Counted from the first letter of the stretch, positions 21,489 through 33,932 are shown. The stretch is DNA of 64,000 bases from Persicaria tinctoria (GCA_037127255.1 JBANSL010000013.1:12358688-12422687); one strand, 5' to 3'. A program made the numbers and translations. Notes: generated from the sequence alone by a model not told the origin.

Positions 21489-22017
21489 ATGAGCGTTCAA
21501 GCTCCCGCCAAGAAGTCGGCCTCTCGATCTTCCTTCCTCGATCGCCGCGAAGCAGGTTTCCTTCACTTCGTCAAGTACCATGGCCTTGGCAACGATTTCA
21601 TTTTGGTTACTGTTGTCGATTTCTGCATTTGTTCGTTCTTTGGAAAAATGTCTGCCCATCTCTGTTGGAATCTGGAAATTATAATTCGTTTATTTGTGCG
21701 CATTTTAGGCTGATAATAGGGATTCTGCAGAGCCTAAGATTACTCCGGAGCAAGCGGCGAAGCTCTGCGACCGCAATTTCGGTGTTGGAGCGGATGGGGG
21801 TGATATTTGCGTTGCTTGAGACCAATGGAACTGATTACACCATGGAGATCTTCAATTCGGATGGCAGTGAGCCCAAGGTGATTGATTGTTCCAGTCATTC
21901 ATTGAAGAGTTTTTTTCCTTGCGCATTGTTATGTAATAGGTGTCTGCAATCGGTGTTCAGCTGGCCTCATTTATATTTCCTTTACAGATGTGTGGTAATG
22001 GAGTGAGGTGCTTTGCC
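21489..22017 (+). pseudogene. Truncated diaminopimelate epimerase (DapF) gene
   Basis: Three exon-like blocks match the start of DapF, the plastid lysine-pathway enzyme that interconverts LL- and meso-diaminopimelate. Block one, from ATG 21489, reads FVKYHGLGNDFIL. Block two (21709-21877) reads [19 protein letters not shown], then NFGVGADG. Block three starts MCGNGVRCFA at 21988, which carries the first active-site cysteine. Introns have GT/AG ends. One extra G in the run at 21796-21800 shifts the frame after GADG and leads to a stop. Homology stops abruptly after RCFA near 22017; the C-terminal half with the second catalytic cysteine is missing. The chloroplast transit region also looks absent. 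Confidence 0.8.
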
Positions 22018-25000
22018 AATTATAACTTTTTCCTACAGTGGGAATTGGAGCCATGGTGAACACTTTGGTGAGCCAGGTGGCAAGGAAGTTGCTGACAACC
22101 AATGTCAATGGGGAGCTCTAACCATCTCAGTTCTGCGAGAAGGACATGCTCCAAGTGGTTATACATCTATAAAAACGAAACTGTTGGCCACACCGTCGAC
22201 AGTGTTCCGAAAACGAGTAGCCCTCTCGGTGAGCCTCTCTAACCTTAATCTAACTACTTATTTATGGAGATTTATCATTGTTGATTCAACACGACATTGA
22301 CCCGATTTGATTTTGTTTTGTTGATTTTTTTGTCTATTTATTGATTAGTTGTTATATGAATGTTGTTGAATCTAGAAGGTCGAACTAAATTGATTTGAGA
22401 ATTTGGTTTTATATTAATTTGATCTTGAAATGTCACAATATTCATCGCGTTTGATTTGTGCCTTCTTCTCTGATTTGATTGCCTTTTATATATGGAATTT
22501 GATCCAGAGTGTATAGAAATTTCGGATGTATTTAGTATCCCCAAATCAGTGTTTTCTCAAGAGAAACGTGACAAATAAATCATCGCTGACTTTAATAAAT
22601 TTGATGAGTTGTTTGTTTTCCATGAAATATTTATGGTTAGTCACAATTTCAGAGCATTTCCTGTCCCTATTCTTCATAATGACGAGAAGGTACAATCATT
22701 GCATCTTAGTATCAGTATATTAGTTGAGGGTCTGGATCATATGAAATTTATTTAGATTGGGACCTTATGGGGAAAGATAAAGGCAATTGTGATATTCATG
22801 CTACTCTCTAAAGAATGTTTAGTGATATTAGAGTACTTTGCATGCTATGACATGTACAATCTACCAAAGAAATCGGGAAATAGGAGAGTTGAAAGAAGTG
22901 ATTGACGGGAAAGAGTTTCTGGTATAAAGTTATAAGGAACAAAAATCAGAGCTCCCTATCAAGCTCATGGAGCTAAAAAGAAGATTAGATTTGCAAGTTC
23001 CACATTATTGTAGCTTCACTGCTACTTTCATTCATTTAATTTGTTCTTTTAGGGAAGGTCTTTCTTTTGCTTCTTTGATTGATCTTTACTTGCATAAATC
23101 TATTTGTGTAGATTCATTTATTTTCTTTTCTTTTTTTTCAATGTGCTTGGGTGTTAGATTTAGCATATATGGGGTTTCATTAGCAGTTGAAGTTTTGGTA
23201 TTCTTGCGTGGAGATGAGTTTTCATTAGCAATCAAAATGAAATTTAGCAAGGGACTGGTCAGATGGCTGCGTGAGGTAGATGCAACTAAACTGCAAAGGA
23301 GATGGGTTTCTCAAGTATACGAATGTTAAGCTTCCTGATACACAGTATTCGTGGTGCAACCTGAGCCTGAGCACTTGATCAGTGCAGGCAGAAGTGTCTG
23401 CTGAGCTGCACAAGATGGAGGAAGCATGGTGGTTTCTTGGTTTGGATTGACATTTTGTAATCTCCCAGTTATGTGAATTGAAATGGATAGTATAGTTAAC
23501 CAAGCAGCTAGAGCTGTTCCCAGCTTTTGAACAATGGAGGTAGCTTGAACTCTTCTGCATTAGGGGTGGTTAGCTGGAAGTAAGTATAATGATAATATTA
23601 ACGTGCTTATATATGATCAGGAGATTAGGTAAATAGATTTATTGCTTTTTGTGCCTTTTTAATTTTCTTTTGTTGTTTAATGAGTGTGTGATTCAGAATA
23701 AGCAACAATGGGAAAAACAAAATGATGAAAGATGAGCACCAATGGTATGAAGAGGGGAGATCCAAGCAGGAAAATAGATTTATAGCTTGAATTCTTTTGC
23801 ATTAGGGTGTGTTTTATGGGCTGTAGTTTGGTTTATATGTAATGAAAAGAAATAAATGTTTTTTACTGGAAGATTTCTTCAGTTTGAGTTGCCTAACTGC
23901 TTCAGTAAGTTAATATGACATTGGAGTCCAATAAATGCTTTTTACTTGAAGATCTCCATCATCTGGCATTTTATCATTTATTCATGAATGGGTCTTTTTT
24001 TTTTCTGGCCGTATGATCCCAGTTTCTAAATGCATGTTACTCAGCTGAAGCATGGCTATTAGAGCAGCAACAACATGGAAATCGACAAGGAAATGAGCTA
24101 GCAATGAGAACTCAGCAGACAACAATGGCGCTTTGCGCTAATATATTAGCTGTCCTAAATAAAGGCTAAGAAGCTAGCAATGAGAACTCAACAGACAGCA
24201 ATAGGGCTCCTCCTGCAGAGCCCATGGAAACCGACAGCACCTCATTATTTAATAACCCGCATTTTAGTGGTATTTCTTTTATTCATTCCTTTTCTCATTC
24301 TCTGCATTTGAAGTTTACTTTTATTTTTAGCTTGGATGGGTACCTATGTTGATTTGGCATTGCTTGCATGGATCTTGAATTTGAATCCTTTAGGGAAGTG
24401 TTTTTTTAAGGTTTGCGATTTTTTTATGTATAAATTAACAAATAGAAATACAATTGAAAATTGATGCCGCTTAGGTCTTTGTTTTGATTTGTTGTTTCAA
24501 TGAGGTTATCAAGTCAAAATCATCCTTCTTTGCTCATGAAGTAGTGTAGGAGAGACAAGACACTAACATCATTTGAGGGAAGGAGGTTTTATTTGAACTT
24601 GACTCTTTTTGCTTGCCAAGTAGTGGCAATTACATTTAAACTGCTCTTATTGCATGTTTCATTGCAAAATTATAGGCATTGTTGTACGTGTATTCTCCTA
24701 AGATATAACAAATAGTTGCACTAATGTTTTTAAATCATGAATCATTTGACCATGTAACTGACTTAAACCCTTCAGTTAACTTCCGTTTCCTTTTATCTTT
24801 TGTGATATCTGCAGGAATCGTCTTTGCATATGGACATAAAAGAAGTAAAATACATTTACCATGAATGGATCAGAAAATGATATTGGGGTCATTCAAAGTG
24901 CAGAAAATGGCATTGTCCATCTTGGTATGCAAACTCTATTGAATCGCATTACCTATGTTTATAATCACAACTTGCTTATTGCAGTTGTTGGTGAAAGTTG

Positions 25001-25541
25001 CGAAATTCATAATTTGGTTATTGTATTTACATATGTGTTTTTGTTGATGAATGTTGTCGTTCATCCTGTTTGGTAGTTGTATTTTGTGAAATTAGTGTGC
25101 ATTTATGTATGATTATATTCTATTTATGTGTTTATTAGTGAAATTCAGTTCGGGTGAAAGTGATCGATTTGTTATTCTTTGTCAAATTTGAAGTAACAAT
25201 TATTTCGAGAGAAGACTTTATCACGACAACCGAAGATTTTGAAGAACGACATAACAAGGAGTATGTGTTGGGTATTTTTTACGCATCAAGTTCGACTGAA
25301 AATATTATGGAAAAAAAACCCGAACAAGGTTCGGGAAAAGGACTAGTTATATTTATATTCCTAACATCTATTTTTATATATTTATAAAATTTTATTTTAA
25401 AAAATTATGTTTTAAAATTTTTAATAATTATATTTTGTAAAATATTACCTTTTTAATTTAAAAAAATTGTAAAATATTATTTTTCAAAATAAAATTTTAT
25501 AAATATATAAAAATAGATGTTAGAAATACAAATATAATTTT
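22018..25541. other. Non-coding or degraded region with coding-like patches
   Basis: No intact gene. A patch near 22875-23000 reads RNREIGELKEVIDGKEFLV, stop, SYKEQKSELPIKLMELKRRL, which looks like a broken coiled-coil exon. Another near 23380-23450 reads VSAELHKMEEAWWFLGL. Near 24097-24210 a GCTAGCAATGAGAACTCA unit occurs twice about 75 bp apart. These may be exons of one further captured or decayed gene, which I do not recognise. Confidence 0.35.
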
Positions 25542-26726
25542 GGGGAATTCCGTCTGGTGTCTATGTGGTTTATGCTATTCCGGTTGGTGATCTAAAGTTT
25601 TCCGTTTTCCGTTTGGTGCCCCTGAACTTTTAAAAAAGTTCGCCACGTGCCCTAAACTTAGTTGGTGGCTTCACTTCGTTAAATATATGTTGATTTTAAG
25701 TAGTTGACTTTCAAATTAACCTCTTTTAAATCAAACTAAGCCCAATTAACTCTATTATGCCCATTTAAATTTTTATTTATACAAAATGATAATTAAAATG
25801 TGGATTAATAACTTTAATTTAATCCCAATTTTTTTAAAAATAGAACCTTTGGATTTTTTTTAAATCTACGATTTTTTAGTAACAGAAGTTACAACCTAAA
25901 ATTGTAGATTTATATACATAAATTTTAAGACAAAAATTAGAAATTGTAGATTTAAATTGTAGATTCATAGAAACATATTAACCTGAGTTGTTAAGTTCCA
26001 ACATATTAACCTAAGTTTCATCCTTCTAATTAGTTCTAATTTATATGTAAATTGATTCCTTCTAATTAGTTTCATCCTTCTAATTTTAAGACAAAATCAG
26101 AAATTGTAGATTCATAGAAACATATATATTAACCTAATTAGTTGTTAAGTACCAACATACTAACCCAAGTTTCATCCTTCTAATTAGTTCTAACCTTCTA
26201 GCTTTGCAAAAAAAGAAGACAAAAATGAATCAATTTACATAGAATTATAAGGATGAAACTTGGGTTACTATGTTGGTACTTGGTACTTAACAACTTAGGT
26301 TAATATGTTTCTATGAATCTACAATTTCTGATTTTGTCTTAAAATTTATGTATATAAATCTACAATTTTAGGTTGCAACTTGTGTTACTAAAAAATTGTA
26401 GATTTAAAAAAAAATCCAAAAGTTCTATTTTTAAAAAATTTGGGATTAAATTAAATTTACTATTCCACATTTTAATTATCATTTTGTATAAATAAAATTT
26501 TAAATGGGCATAATAGAGTTAATTGGGTTTAGTTTGATTTAAAAGAGGTTAATTTGAAAGTCAACTACTTAAAATCAACATATATTTAACAGAGTGAAGC
26601 TACCAACTAAGTTTAGGGCACTAGGCGAACTTTTTTAAAAGTTTAGGGGCACCAAACGGAAAACGGAAAACTTTGGGTCACCAACCGGAATAGCATAAAC
26701 CACAGGGGCACTAGGCGGAATTTCCC
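25542..26726. mobile_element. Foldback Mutator-like element (1185 bp)
   Basis: Two long inverted arms occupy nearly the whole element around a short loop near 26190-26245. The ends are GGGGAATTCCG and, inverted, GGGAAATTCCG. The flanks carry a perfect 9-bp duplication TATAATTTT at 25533-25541 and 26727-26735, the size made by Mutator-family transposases. The arms keep long matching blocks (for example GTGGTTTATGCTATTCCGGT on both). The left arm is longer because it holds an internal duplication of about 165 bp. No transposase; a non-autonomous foldback element. Confidence 0.88.
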
Positions 26727-26801
26727 TATAATTTTTTTAAGATTAAATAAATATTAAATATTTTTGTAATGTAGGGAGGGGAGTAGGAAAAGAGTTATAG
26801 G

Positions 26802-27191
26802 TAGACCTTCCAAACGGGTCATTCGGGTCGGGTTCGGGTCGAGTCACTTCGGGTCTCGGGTAAAACGGGTTCCGGGTATTTCCGAGTTGACTCGAACCCG
26901 GGTTTCGGGTCATTTCGGGTCTATTTCGGGTTTGTCAATTTTTTCTTTTTTAAATTAAAAAAATCATGATTTGATAATTTTGTGATAAATTTTAATTATA
27001 TATAAAAAAAATTAATTATATATAATTATAAATCAACCGGGTAAATCGGGTCAAAATTACCGGGTTAAAACCCAGATTACCCGGAAAATTTCCGATTTTT
27101 CGGGTTCGGGTCAAACTTTTCGGGTTCGGGTCGGAAATTTTTCGGGCATTCGAGTCGGGTCACCAGGTCGGGTTGTGTTTTGACATGTCTA
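26802..27191. mobile_element. hAT-like MITE with CGGGT repeats (390 bp)
   Basis: Starts TAGACCTTCCAAACGGGTC, and its end read inversely is TAGACATGTCAAAAC. It is flanked by an 8-bp duplication GTTATAGG at 26794-26801 and 27192-27199, the size typical of hAT transposition. The body is two clusters of CGGGTC/CGGGTT units separated by AT-rich DNA. It lies about 120 bp before the RLP2 start codon, just upstream of the TATA box. Confidence 0.82.
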
Positions 27192-27199
27192 GTTATAGG

Positions 27200-27313
27200 T
27201 GACTTTGGCTGGATACTCCCCCTATATATTTCATTGCATACCCCCAATCTAATTCAAAGCTATCCATCCTTGGAATTAAAGTTTGATGAAATACTCCAAA
27301 AACATTAGTTAGT
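27200..27313 (+). promoter_or_regulatory. RLP2 core promoter and leader
   Basis: TATA-like CCTATATAT at 27221-27229, about 85 bp before the ATG at 27314. The sequence is nearly the same as 7491-7592, the displaced RLP1 promoter, with small changes and an extra TTAG just before the ATG. Confidence 0.65.
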
Positions 27314-28086
27314 ATGAGATTACCTTCTTCTTTCCTCCTCCTTGTCCTATTTTATGGTTCCACCATCAACTTCCATTCTCAAGCCCGGTGCATTGACAAG
27401 GAGAAACAAGCCCTCCTTGACTTCAAGCTTAGCTTTGAGGAGGATTCCCTTGGTTCTCTCTCTACTTGGAGAAATGACAGTGACGATTGCTGTCTTTGGG
27501 AGGGAGTTTTATGTCAAGAAATTGAACGCGTGACTTCACTCTTTTTATTTGAAGCGGGCTTAAAAAGCAACAAACTTCAGCCTTCCTTGCTTGAATTGCA
27601 ACATCTAACACGGTTGGATCTCAGTGAGAATCAATTTCCTATGAAAATCCCAAAGTTCATAGGTTCTCTCACCAATTTGACCGACCTTGATCTCTCAGAA
27701 TCTGAATTCTTCGGTGAGATTCCTCCTCAACTCGGCAATCTCTCTAAGCTGCAGTATCTCGATCTCAGCCAATATTCAAATGTTATGTTCCAGTCAAAAG
27801 GTTTGTACTCTAATAGCTTACAATGGCTTTCTGGCCTTTCTTCTATAGAACAGCTCGAGTTTGGATATGTAAACTTGAGCAATGTCGTAGATTGGGCTTC
27901 TGCGCTCAAAAAGCTACCCTCTTTATATTCGTTTAAATGCGGATCATGCTCCCTTCCAACAACAATTGTTTCATCTTCTTCTCATGTTAATTCTTCCACC
28001 TCTCTCCAATACCTTGAAATTCCTGGCAACAATCTCAATAACCTTCCTTCTGAAGAAATGAGGTTCCCATTATTGAAAAGGTTGAT
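27314..28086 (+). pseudogene. RLP2: truncated copy of the LRR receptor-like gene
   Basis: From its ATG it encodes a signal peptide, the LRRNT_2 cap (DDCCLWEGVLC) and the first LRRs, closely matching RLP1 for 257 residues up to FPLLKRL. Similarity ends at about 28086, and an unrelated tail of some 70 codons leads to a stop at 28304-28306. The island, membrane helix and tail are lost, so any product would be a short secreted LRR protein. The unidentified stretch 28087-28394 separates it from a LINE. A local duplication of RLP1 that kept its promoter but lost its 3' two thirds. Confidence 0.85.
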
Positions 28087-28394
28087 TTGTGGTAATGACC
28101 AGCCCCCTCCAAAGGGAAAACATATTAGCTTGATTTCATATAAATGGCCCATTAATTCTTTGGGAAGATCACTCATTTCCTCAAATAAGATCATGTATCT
28201 ACTATGGCAATCTCCCTTGATATCTGGGCTCGATGTTACCGTGGTTGTTGTATATGGAAACTATATATATAACTACACTTCAAGTCAAGCATTAATTGGT
28301 GTATAGGAAAACCTTTGAAGCAAACCTCCTACAAACACTACAAGAGCAAGGTCAGCACTTCTGCCGAATCACACAATCTGAATAAAGAGAAGAG

Positions 28395-31300
28395 AAGAAT
28401 GTCACAACCTTTTGTTTCATGGTGTCGAGCAAAGAATACGAGTAAAACTAACAAAGGTCTATGGATAATCTTAAAGGAATCAGATATGGAGCCTTCTCGT
28501 CGTCGGATCATTGTTCGATTACACTTGATCTAAGTAATATAATCATTGTTCTCACAAAGCCCCTCCTTTTAAGTTCGAAAACATATGGACTTGTCGAAAA
28601 GATTTTAGAAACATTGTCAAGCAAACCTGGAGCCTGGAGGGCTACCGGTAAGGGATCATCAATGTTCCAGATATCTTTCAAAACTAAAATTCTTTCAAAA
28701 AAAAAGCAAAAAAATTGGAATAAAACTACTTTTGGTAATATTTTTTGACAACTCCAAGAGGTAGAAAACCAACTACTTCAAATTCAATCTAGAGACATAA
28801 AAATTCAACCCTTCGCCGGTAGGGACCTTGAAAAAGAAAAGAATCTGATTCATAAAAAAGAGGAGCTATTTCTCTTCCAAAGTAAATATTGAAGTCAAAG
28901 ATCTAAAACAAAACACATTAAGCTAACAGACACAAACACTTCCTATTTCCATAAGGTTGCTACGGGAAAAAGGAATGGAAAGATTATCCGTTCCATTACT
29001 ACAGTTAATGGAACTTTGGTAATGGGAGAAGACAATATTAGAATGAAAATAAGGAAAGATTTTGAAAAGAGGTTTAAAAGTGATCCGATAAACTATGAAA
29101 GACAACTAGCTGCTTTAGAACTTATCACTCCCTCTGTCACCGAAGAGGAAAACAACTCTTTAGTCCAACCTCCCTCTTATGGAGAAATCAAGGCTGCTTT
29201 ATTCAGCCTAGGGGCAAATAAATCCACGGGCCCTGATGGGATGATTACTGAATTTTATAAAAAGTGTTGGGACATTGTTGGTACTACTATAATTCGGGCA
29301 GTAAAGAGTTTCTTCTACTCTGGCAAGTTTTTAAAGCAGATCAACCACACGTTCATTTCTCTACTTCCAAAATGTGAAAATCCATCCACGACAACTAGTT
29401 ATAAAATTATCTCAAAAATATTGACAGAAAGACTAAAAAAAAAATTAGTAAACTGATTCACCCCATTCAGGGTGCATTCGTTTTGGATAGGTCTATATAT
29501 ACAAGCTAGATAATGTGCTTATAGCACATGAGATCTTTCTGAAGGGTGGGTGGAAATAAAACTAGATATGAAAAAAAAAACATACGATAGAGTGGACTGG
29601 AATTTTACGGAGCTTGTTTTGCAAAAAAATGGATTTCATCAAAAATTTACACAATTAATTATGGAATGTGTATCTTCCGTATCTTTCTCAGTCCTGGTCA
29701 ATAATGGCCCAACAGAAGTATTTACTCCTTCTAGGGGTATACGCCAAGGTGACCCTCTGTCTCCCTTTCTGTTTATCTTAGGAGCAGAAGTCCTTGCCAT
29801 AAAATTATCCCATGAGGCGGAAATTGGAAAACACGTTGGATTTAGCTACAGGAGGAATGGGCTTTGTATTCCATTTCTGTCATTTGCCGATGACATTCCC
29901 ATTTTCTCAAAAGGTAGTTTATCTGCCTACCAAAGTGTCAAATATATTGTGGAGGACTACTGTTCCATTTCTGGGTAAATGGTGAACTTCCATAAGTCAA
30001 CATTCCAAACTTCGCCAGGAATTACAAGGAACAAAATATACTATTTAGAAGGATGCCTAGGCATCTCAAATGAGCGCTCTTTAGAAAAATATCTTGATTG
30101 TCCGATTATTAATTGGCGTGTAAACAAAGACACATTTGACGACATTGTGTGTAAATCAAAAGAGCAACTTTCGAAATGGAGGGCTAACTCCCTTTCTCAA
30201 CAAGGTCGTGCAGTACTTATAAATCCAACTTATCAGCCAAACCATTATATACCATGCAAAACTTTATGCTCCAAACTACAATTCACAAAGAACTCGATCA
30301 AATAAATCGGGTCTTCTTCTGGAATAAAGATCTCCAACACCGCCCTCTCACCAGCTGGGATAGGGTGTGTAGGCCGTTGAGGATGGGTGGTATAGGAATA
30401 AGAAAAGCAGATGAAATGAATATAGCACTGCAAATGAAGTTGTTTTGGAAAACTCTTTCCAATCCTTCAAGTACATGGGTGAAAGTAATTAAACACAAAT
30501 ACCTGAAAGATAATGATGTTCTCAGTTACAAAAAGAAATGATCGACATAGTTCGTGGAAATAGTCTAAACTCTGCCCATTGATAATAAAATTTAAAACTG
30601 GCCTTATATGGTCAATTGGGAATGGTAAGACAGTTAAATTTTGGACGGATAACTGGATAGACACCATTCCACTAATACAACGACCGAAATGTCCATTACA
30701 TATGAACAACGAGGAACTGGTAAGTGAGTACATCATCGGTGGAAAATGGTGGGTCGAGAAATTACAGTCCACCCTTCCTATGTCGATTGTTGAGGACATT
30801 ATATCAATCCCATTCTCGACTAATCAATTTGATGATATAGACTTAATTTACTGGTGGTCGGACATACATGGTTGGTCCATGACCTCTAGTGCATACAAAC
30901 TTATTACCCACAAAAGGGCGGGGAAGGACAACGTAAATCATTGGATATGGAAACTTGATATCCAACCGAAGATTTAATTTTTTTGTGGAAACTTTGCCAT
31001 CCTGGGCTCCCCACTAAAGCCAGGTTGCCCCAGTGAAGTGTTCCCGTTCCAAATACTTGTGTATTTTGTAATGATGCGGTGGAATACGACACTCACCTTT
31101 TTTTAGAATGCTAAGCACATGCCCTTCAAGGGATCCTCACACTGTCTGAACAACCAGAAATTCAGAGTCTCATCCAACAATCAAGAGAAATAAAACATAT
31201 TCTTTGTTTCATTGGAGATAGGATAAGCAGTACTAACAAGGTTAGCCTGGCAACAAGATGGTAGACTATTTGGTATTATAGAAACTAGATCGCATTTTCT

Positions 31301-32095
31301 AACGAGGAGATCCCGTCTATCACAGACCTATCTTTGATGACTCAAACAGTTATGGATAACTAGAAATGCGCTTGTAAATTCAATAGAGAATCAGATCAGA
31401 ATAACCATTCTCGAAAATCAGTTATAGCAACACCTTTAAAAAACTCTGGACATCGTGAGGGCAAGTGGGTTAAACCGCCCACAGCCACATTCAAATTAAA
31501 CTTTGACGGGTCATCGTTATCAAATCAAAATAGCTCTAGTGGGTTCATTATCAGAAATTGTGAAGGAAGCCCTGTCAGTATAGGATATAAACAGCTGGGA
31601 AGACAAACCCCTCTCAAGGCTAAAGCTTTAGCTTTCTTGCAGGGAGTTCAAAAAATTAAGGAACTTGGAATATCCAAAATACAAATTGAGGGTGACTCTC
31701 TTATCATTTTCAAGCATCTTCGTGATAACGCTAGATGTCCGTGGGAAATTAAAATGATAATGTCACATTAAATTGTTCCTCCAAGGAATCGAACAAATAT
31801 CCTTCTCTCATATTCCTTGAATAGGTAAATAAAGAGCGGTCATTCCGGGGTTCGAACCGGGGACCTATGAGTACTACCCACAAGTCCTTTCCGGTGAGCC
31901 ATTCTAGAATGGTTCCCTTCTCTCATATTCCCCGCGAATGTAATATAATGTCTGATAAGGTTGCACACATTTGCCACTTTGCCTCAGGAAGTGAGATTTT
32001 CAATGATCCTGTTCTACATGATCTCATCTGAAAGGATGCTATCGAATAGGTTCGCCTATTCTGAATTCTTACCTAATTATAATAAATAAATAAAT
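28395..32095 (+). mobile_element. 5'-truncated L1-type LINE, decayed
   Basis: It contains the end of the AP endonuclease (PFVSWCRAKNTSKTN near 28400; SSSDHCSITLDL near 28495-28530) and reverse transcriptase in broken frames (STGPDG near 29226; RGIRQGDPLSPFLF near 29735; FADD at 29883-29894). The zf-RVT region follows near 30970-31120, and an RNase H domain is split at 31449-31770 and 31932-32030. The 3' end is an (ATAA) repeat at about 32078-32106. Several stops and a deletion near 29398 show it is dead. The RNase H part is interrupted by a small SINE. ORF1 and most of the endonuclease are missing, as usual for 5'-truncated LINEs. Confidence 0.85.
31817..31915 (-). mobile_element. Small tRNA-derived SINE, copy 1 (99 bp)
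   Basis: Perfect 16-bp duplication CCTTCTCTCATATTCC at 31801-31816 and 31916-31931. On the minus strand it has a pol III A-box-like TGGCTCACCGG (31891-31901) and a B box GGTTCGAACC (31849-31858), 32 bp apart, then a short AT-rich tail (TTTACCTATTCAA). It cuts the RNase H region of the LINE. A close relative is at 61147-61244. Confidence 0.85.
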
Positions 32096-33932
32096 AAATA
32101 AATAAGAACTTGATCATGCAGAAACATTGGTAATGAACATACACATCGTCAAGATTGTAGTCTGTGAGATCTTGCTTCACCCATCACCCATAAGTTGTCT
32201 GCCCATGTGTCTCTAAAGCAACAAGAGTATTGTCGTGGAGCCATACAGTAGGCACAAAGCGAACTATTCTTTCGCCTTTTACTAAAAAAAAAAAGTAGAG
32301 GCTCCCACGGGAGGCCAAACATTTTCCTCCCACTTTTGTCAAGTAAGAGGCAATCAACACCATCACGGCTGCAGTGATTTCGTTACTGATCGAAAACATG
32401 CTTCTTGTAGCGGTTTCAAAATCCGGAAAAACAAGACAAAATCGTACAAAGGTTTAACTCATTAAGCAAATTTAAAAGTATTCATCTCCTAAGGTTATTT
32501 TGAATCTGCATCCATGCATCATATCCATGGTAACTTGTGTTGAGGACATACATATACGGATGTTATGGTTCAGTTGAATAATACTTTTGTGCGTTTTGGT
32601 TGTTTTATTTCATTTTATCAAGTCATGTTAAAGTCAATTATGTGTCGGCGTGTCGCTCCTTCTGGTGGCTCCAAATCCTCTGTCCCCTAGTTTGTCCCCC
32701 TCTCCTATCCCTCAATCCCTCTTCCCTCACAAACTTCAAATAAAAAGAAAAAGAAATTAAAATTAGAGAAATAGATATAAAAAAAAAAAAATTGGGAGAG
32801 GGGACGATGTAAGGGGACTTAATCAGGGACAGAAGATTCAGATCCCCTTCTGGTATCATGTTAATCGAAAATAAGATTCAACCGAGTGATAATATGACTG
32901 TAGAAGACCGTTTTTAACCTTGACTCTTTCCTTCTTTATTCTTTTTTTTTTTAATAAATAACAAAATAACATCCTTGCTCCTTTTGGTTTTAAATATTTT
33001 GAATTTTTCTTAAATGTATATTGTTGTCGTTTAGACGTTTATCACATTTTAATAGTCATTCGAAATACATTGTATGTTTCCTAGATAAGTACTATGTTAT
33101 ATACATCATTTAAACGCTTGTATTAATAGGCTAATATCTGAAAAATAAGATGAGTTTATTTAGATAAATGTTAAAAATCTCGTACGTGTCGCACGGACTC
33201 TAGGCTAATTTTTTTGTTAATAAGTATAAAAATAAATGTTTTATATAATTTTAATATTTTAAAAAATAAACAGTATAGTTACCCGTGAATTTGATTATGA
33301 ACTCCTTTTGAGTAAGGGTGCTACGTGAACACGAGTAGCTCGAATTAGACTCATATTCGCTCAATAAAAACTTGGCTCGAGCTCGTTCATTTTCTAAACG
33401 AGCCGAGTATGAGCACATTTTTACGCTCGGTCCAAAGCTCGACTCGTTTGAATTAAGCTTGAATAACTCGAATTTTATGAAATTTCTAAAATTTTCTTTA
33501 AGTTATTGTATAATGAGCAAGTAGAACTGCTTAAAGCTCGAAAAAAGTTCGGCTCAAACTCGTTTATTTCTTAAACAAGTCGAGTATGAGCATATTTTTA
33601 AGCACGAGTCAAAAGTTATGCTCAACTCGAGCTCATTCATATAATCATATCCTAAATAAACTGAATATGAACAAGCAATAATCGACTCGTTCGGCTCGAA
33701 TAACAACACAAGACAGGAGGGGGTAATTAGTAGGCCCTTTTTGTGGCTTCGTTCAGCTCTCTCGGTCGAGCTCGTATAGTCATATATAGAGAGTCTACTG
33801 TCTACCTACCCCCGTGCGTCTGAAATACCCTGATTTACGAGTGGGTTTAGAGCGAGGCGGATCCCCAGCTTCTCTCCCAATCTCAAGTCTCAACTCCATT
33901 AAAATTCAATTCAGGAGAGTCAGCAATCCGAA
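32096..33932. other. Intergenic plus cytochrome b5 upstream region
   Basis: No coding region recognised to about 33700. The segment 33320-33710 is rich in GCTCGAG/GAGCTCG/AAACGAGCCGAGTATGAGC, a repeat also seen at 18590-18890. TACGTGTCGCACGGACTCTAG near 33183-33203 resembles a Helitron 3' hairpin but is not followed by T. A TATA-like TATATA at 33783-33788 lies 145 bp before the cytochrome b5 ATG. Confidence 0.45.

Noticed and set aside
31840..31901. tRNA gene, suggested by GGTTCGAACC and a nearby A-box-like motif
   Set aside because: No seven-base acceptor stem or anticodon arm can be formed, and the block has a 16-bp target duplication, so it is a SINE.
33183..33204. Second Helitron 3' end (CGCACGGACTCTAG)
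   Set aside because: CTAG is followed by G and not T, and no 5' end was found.
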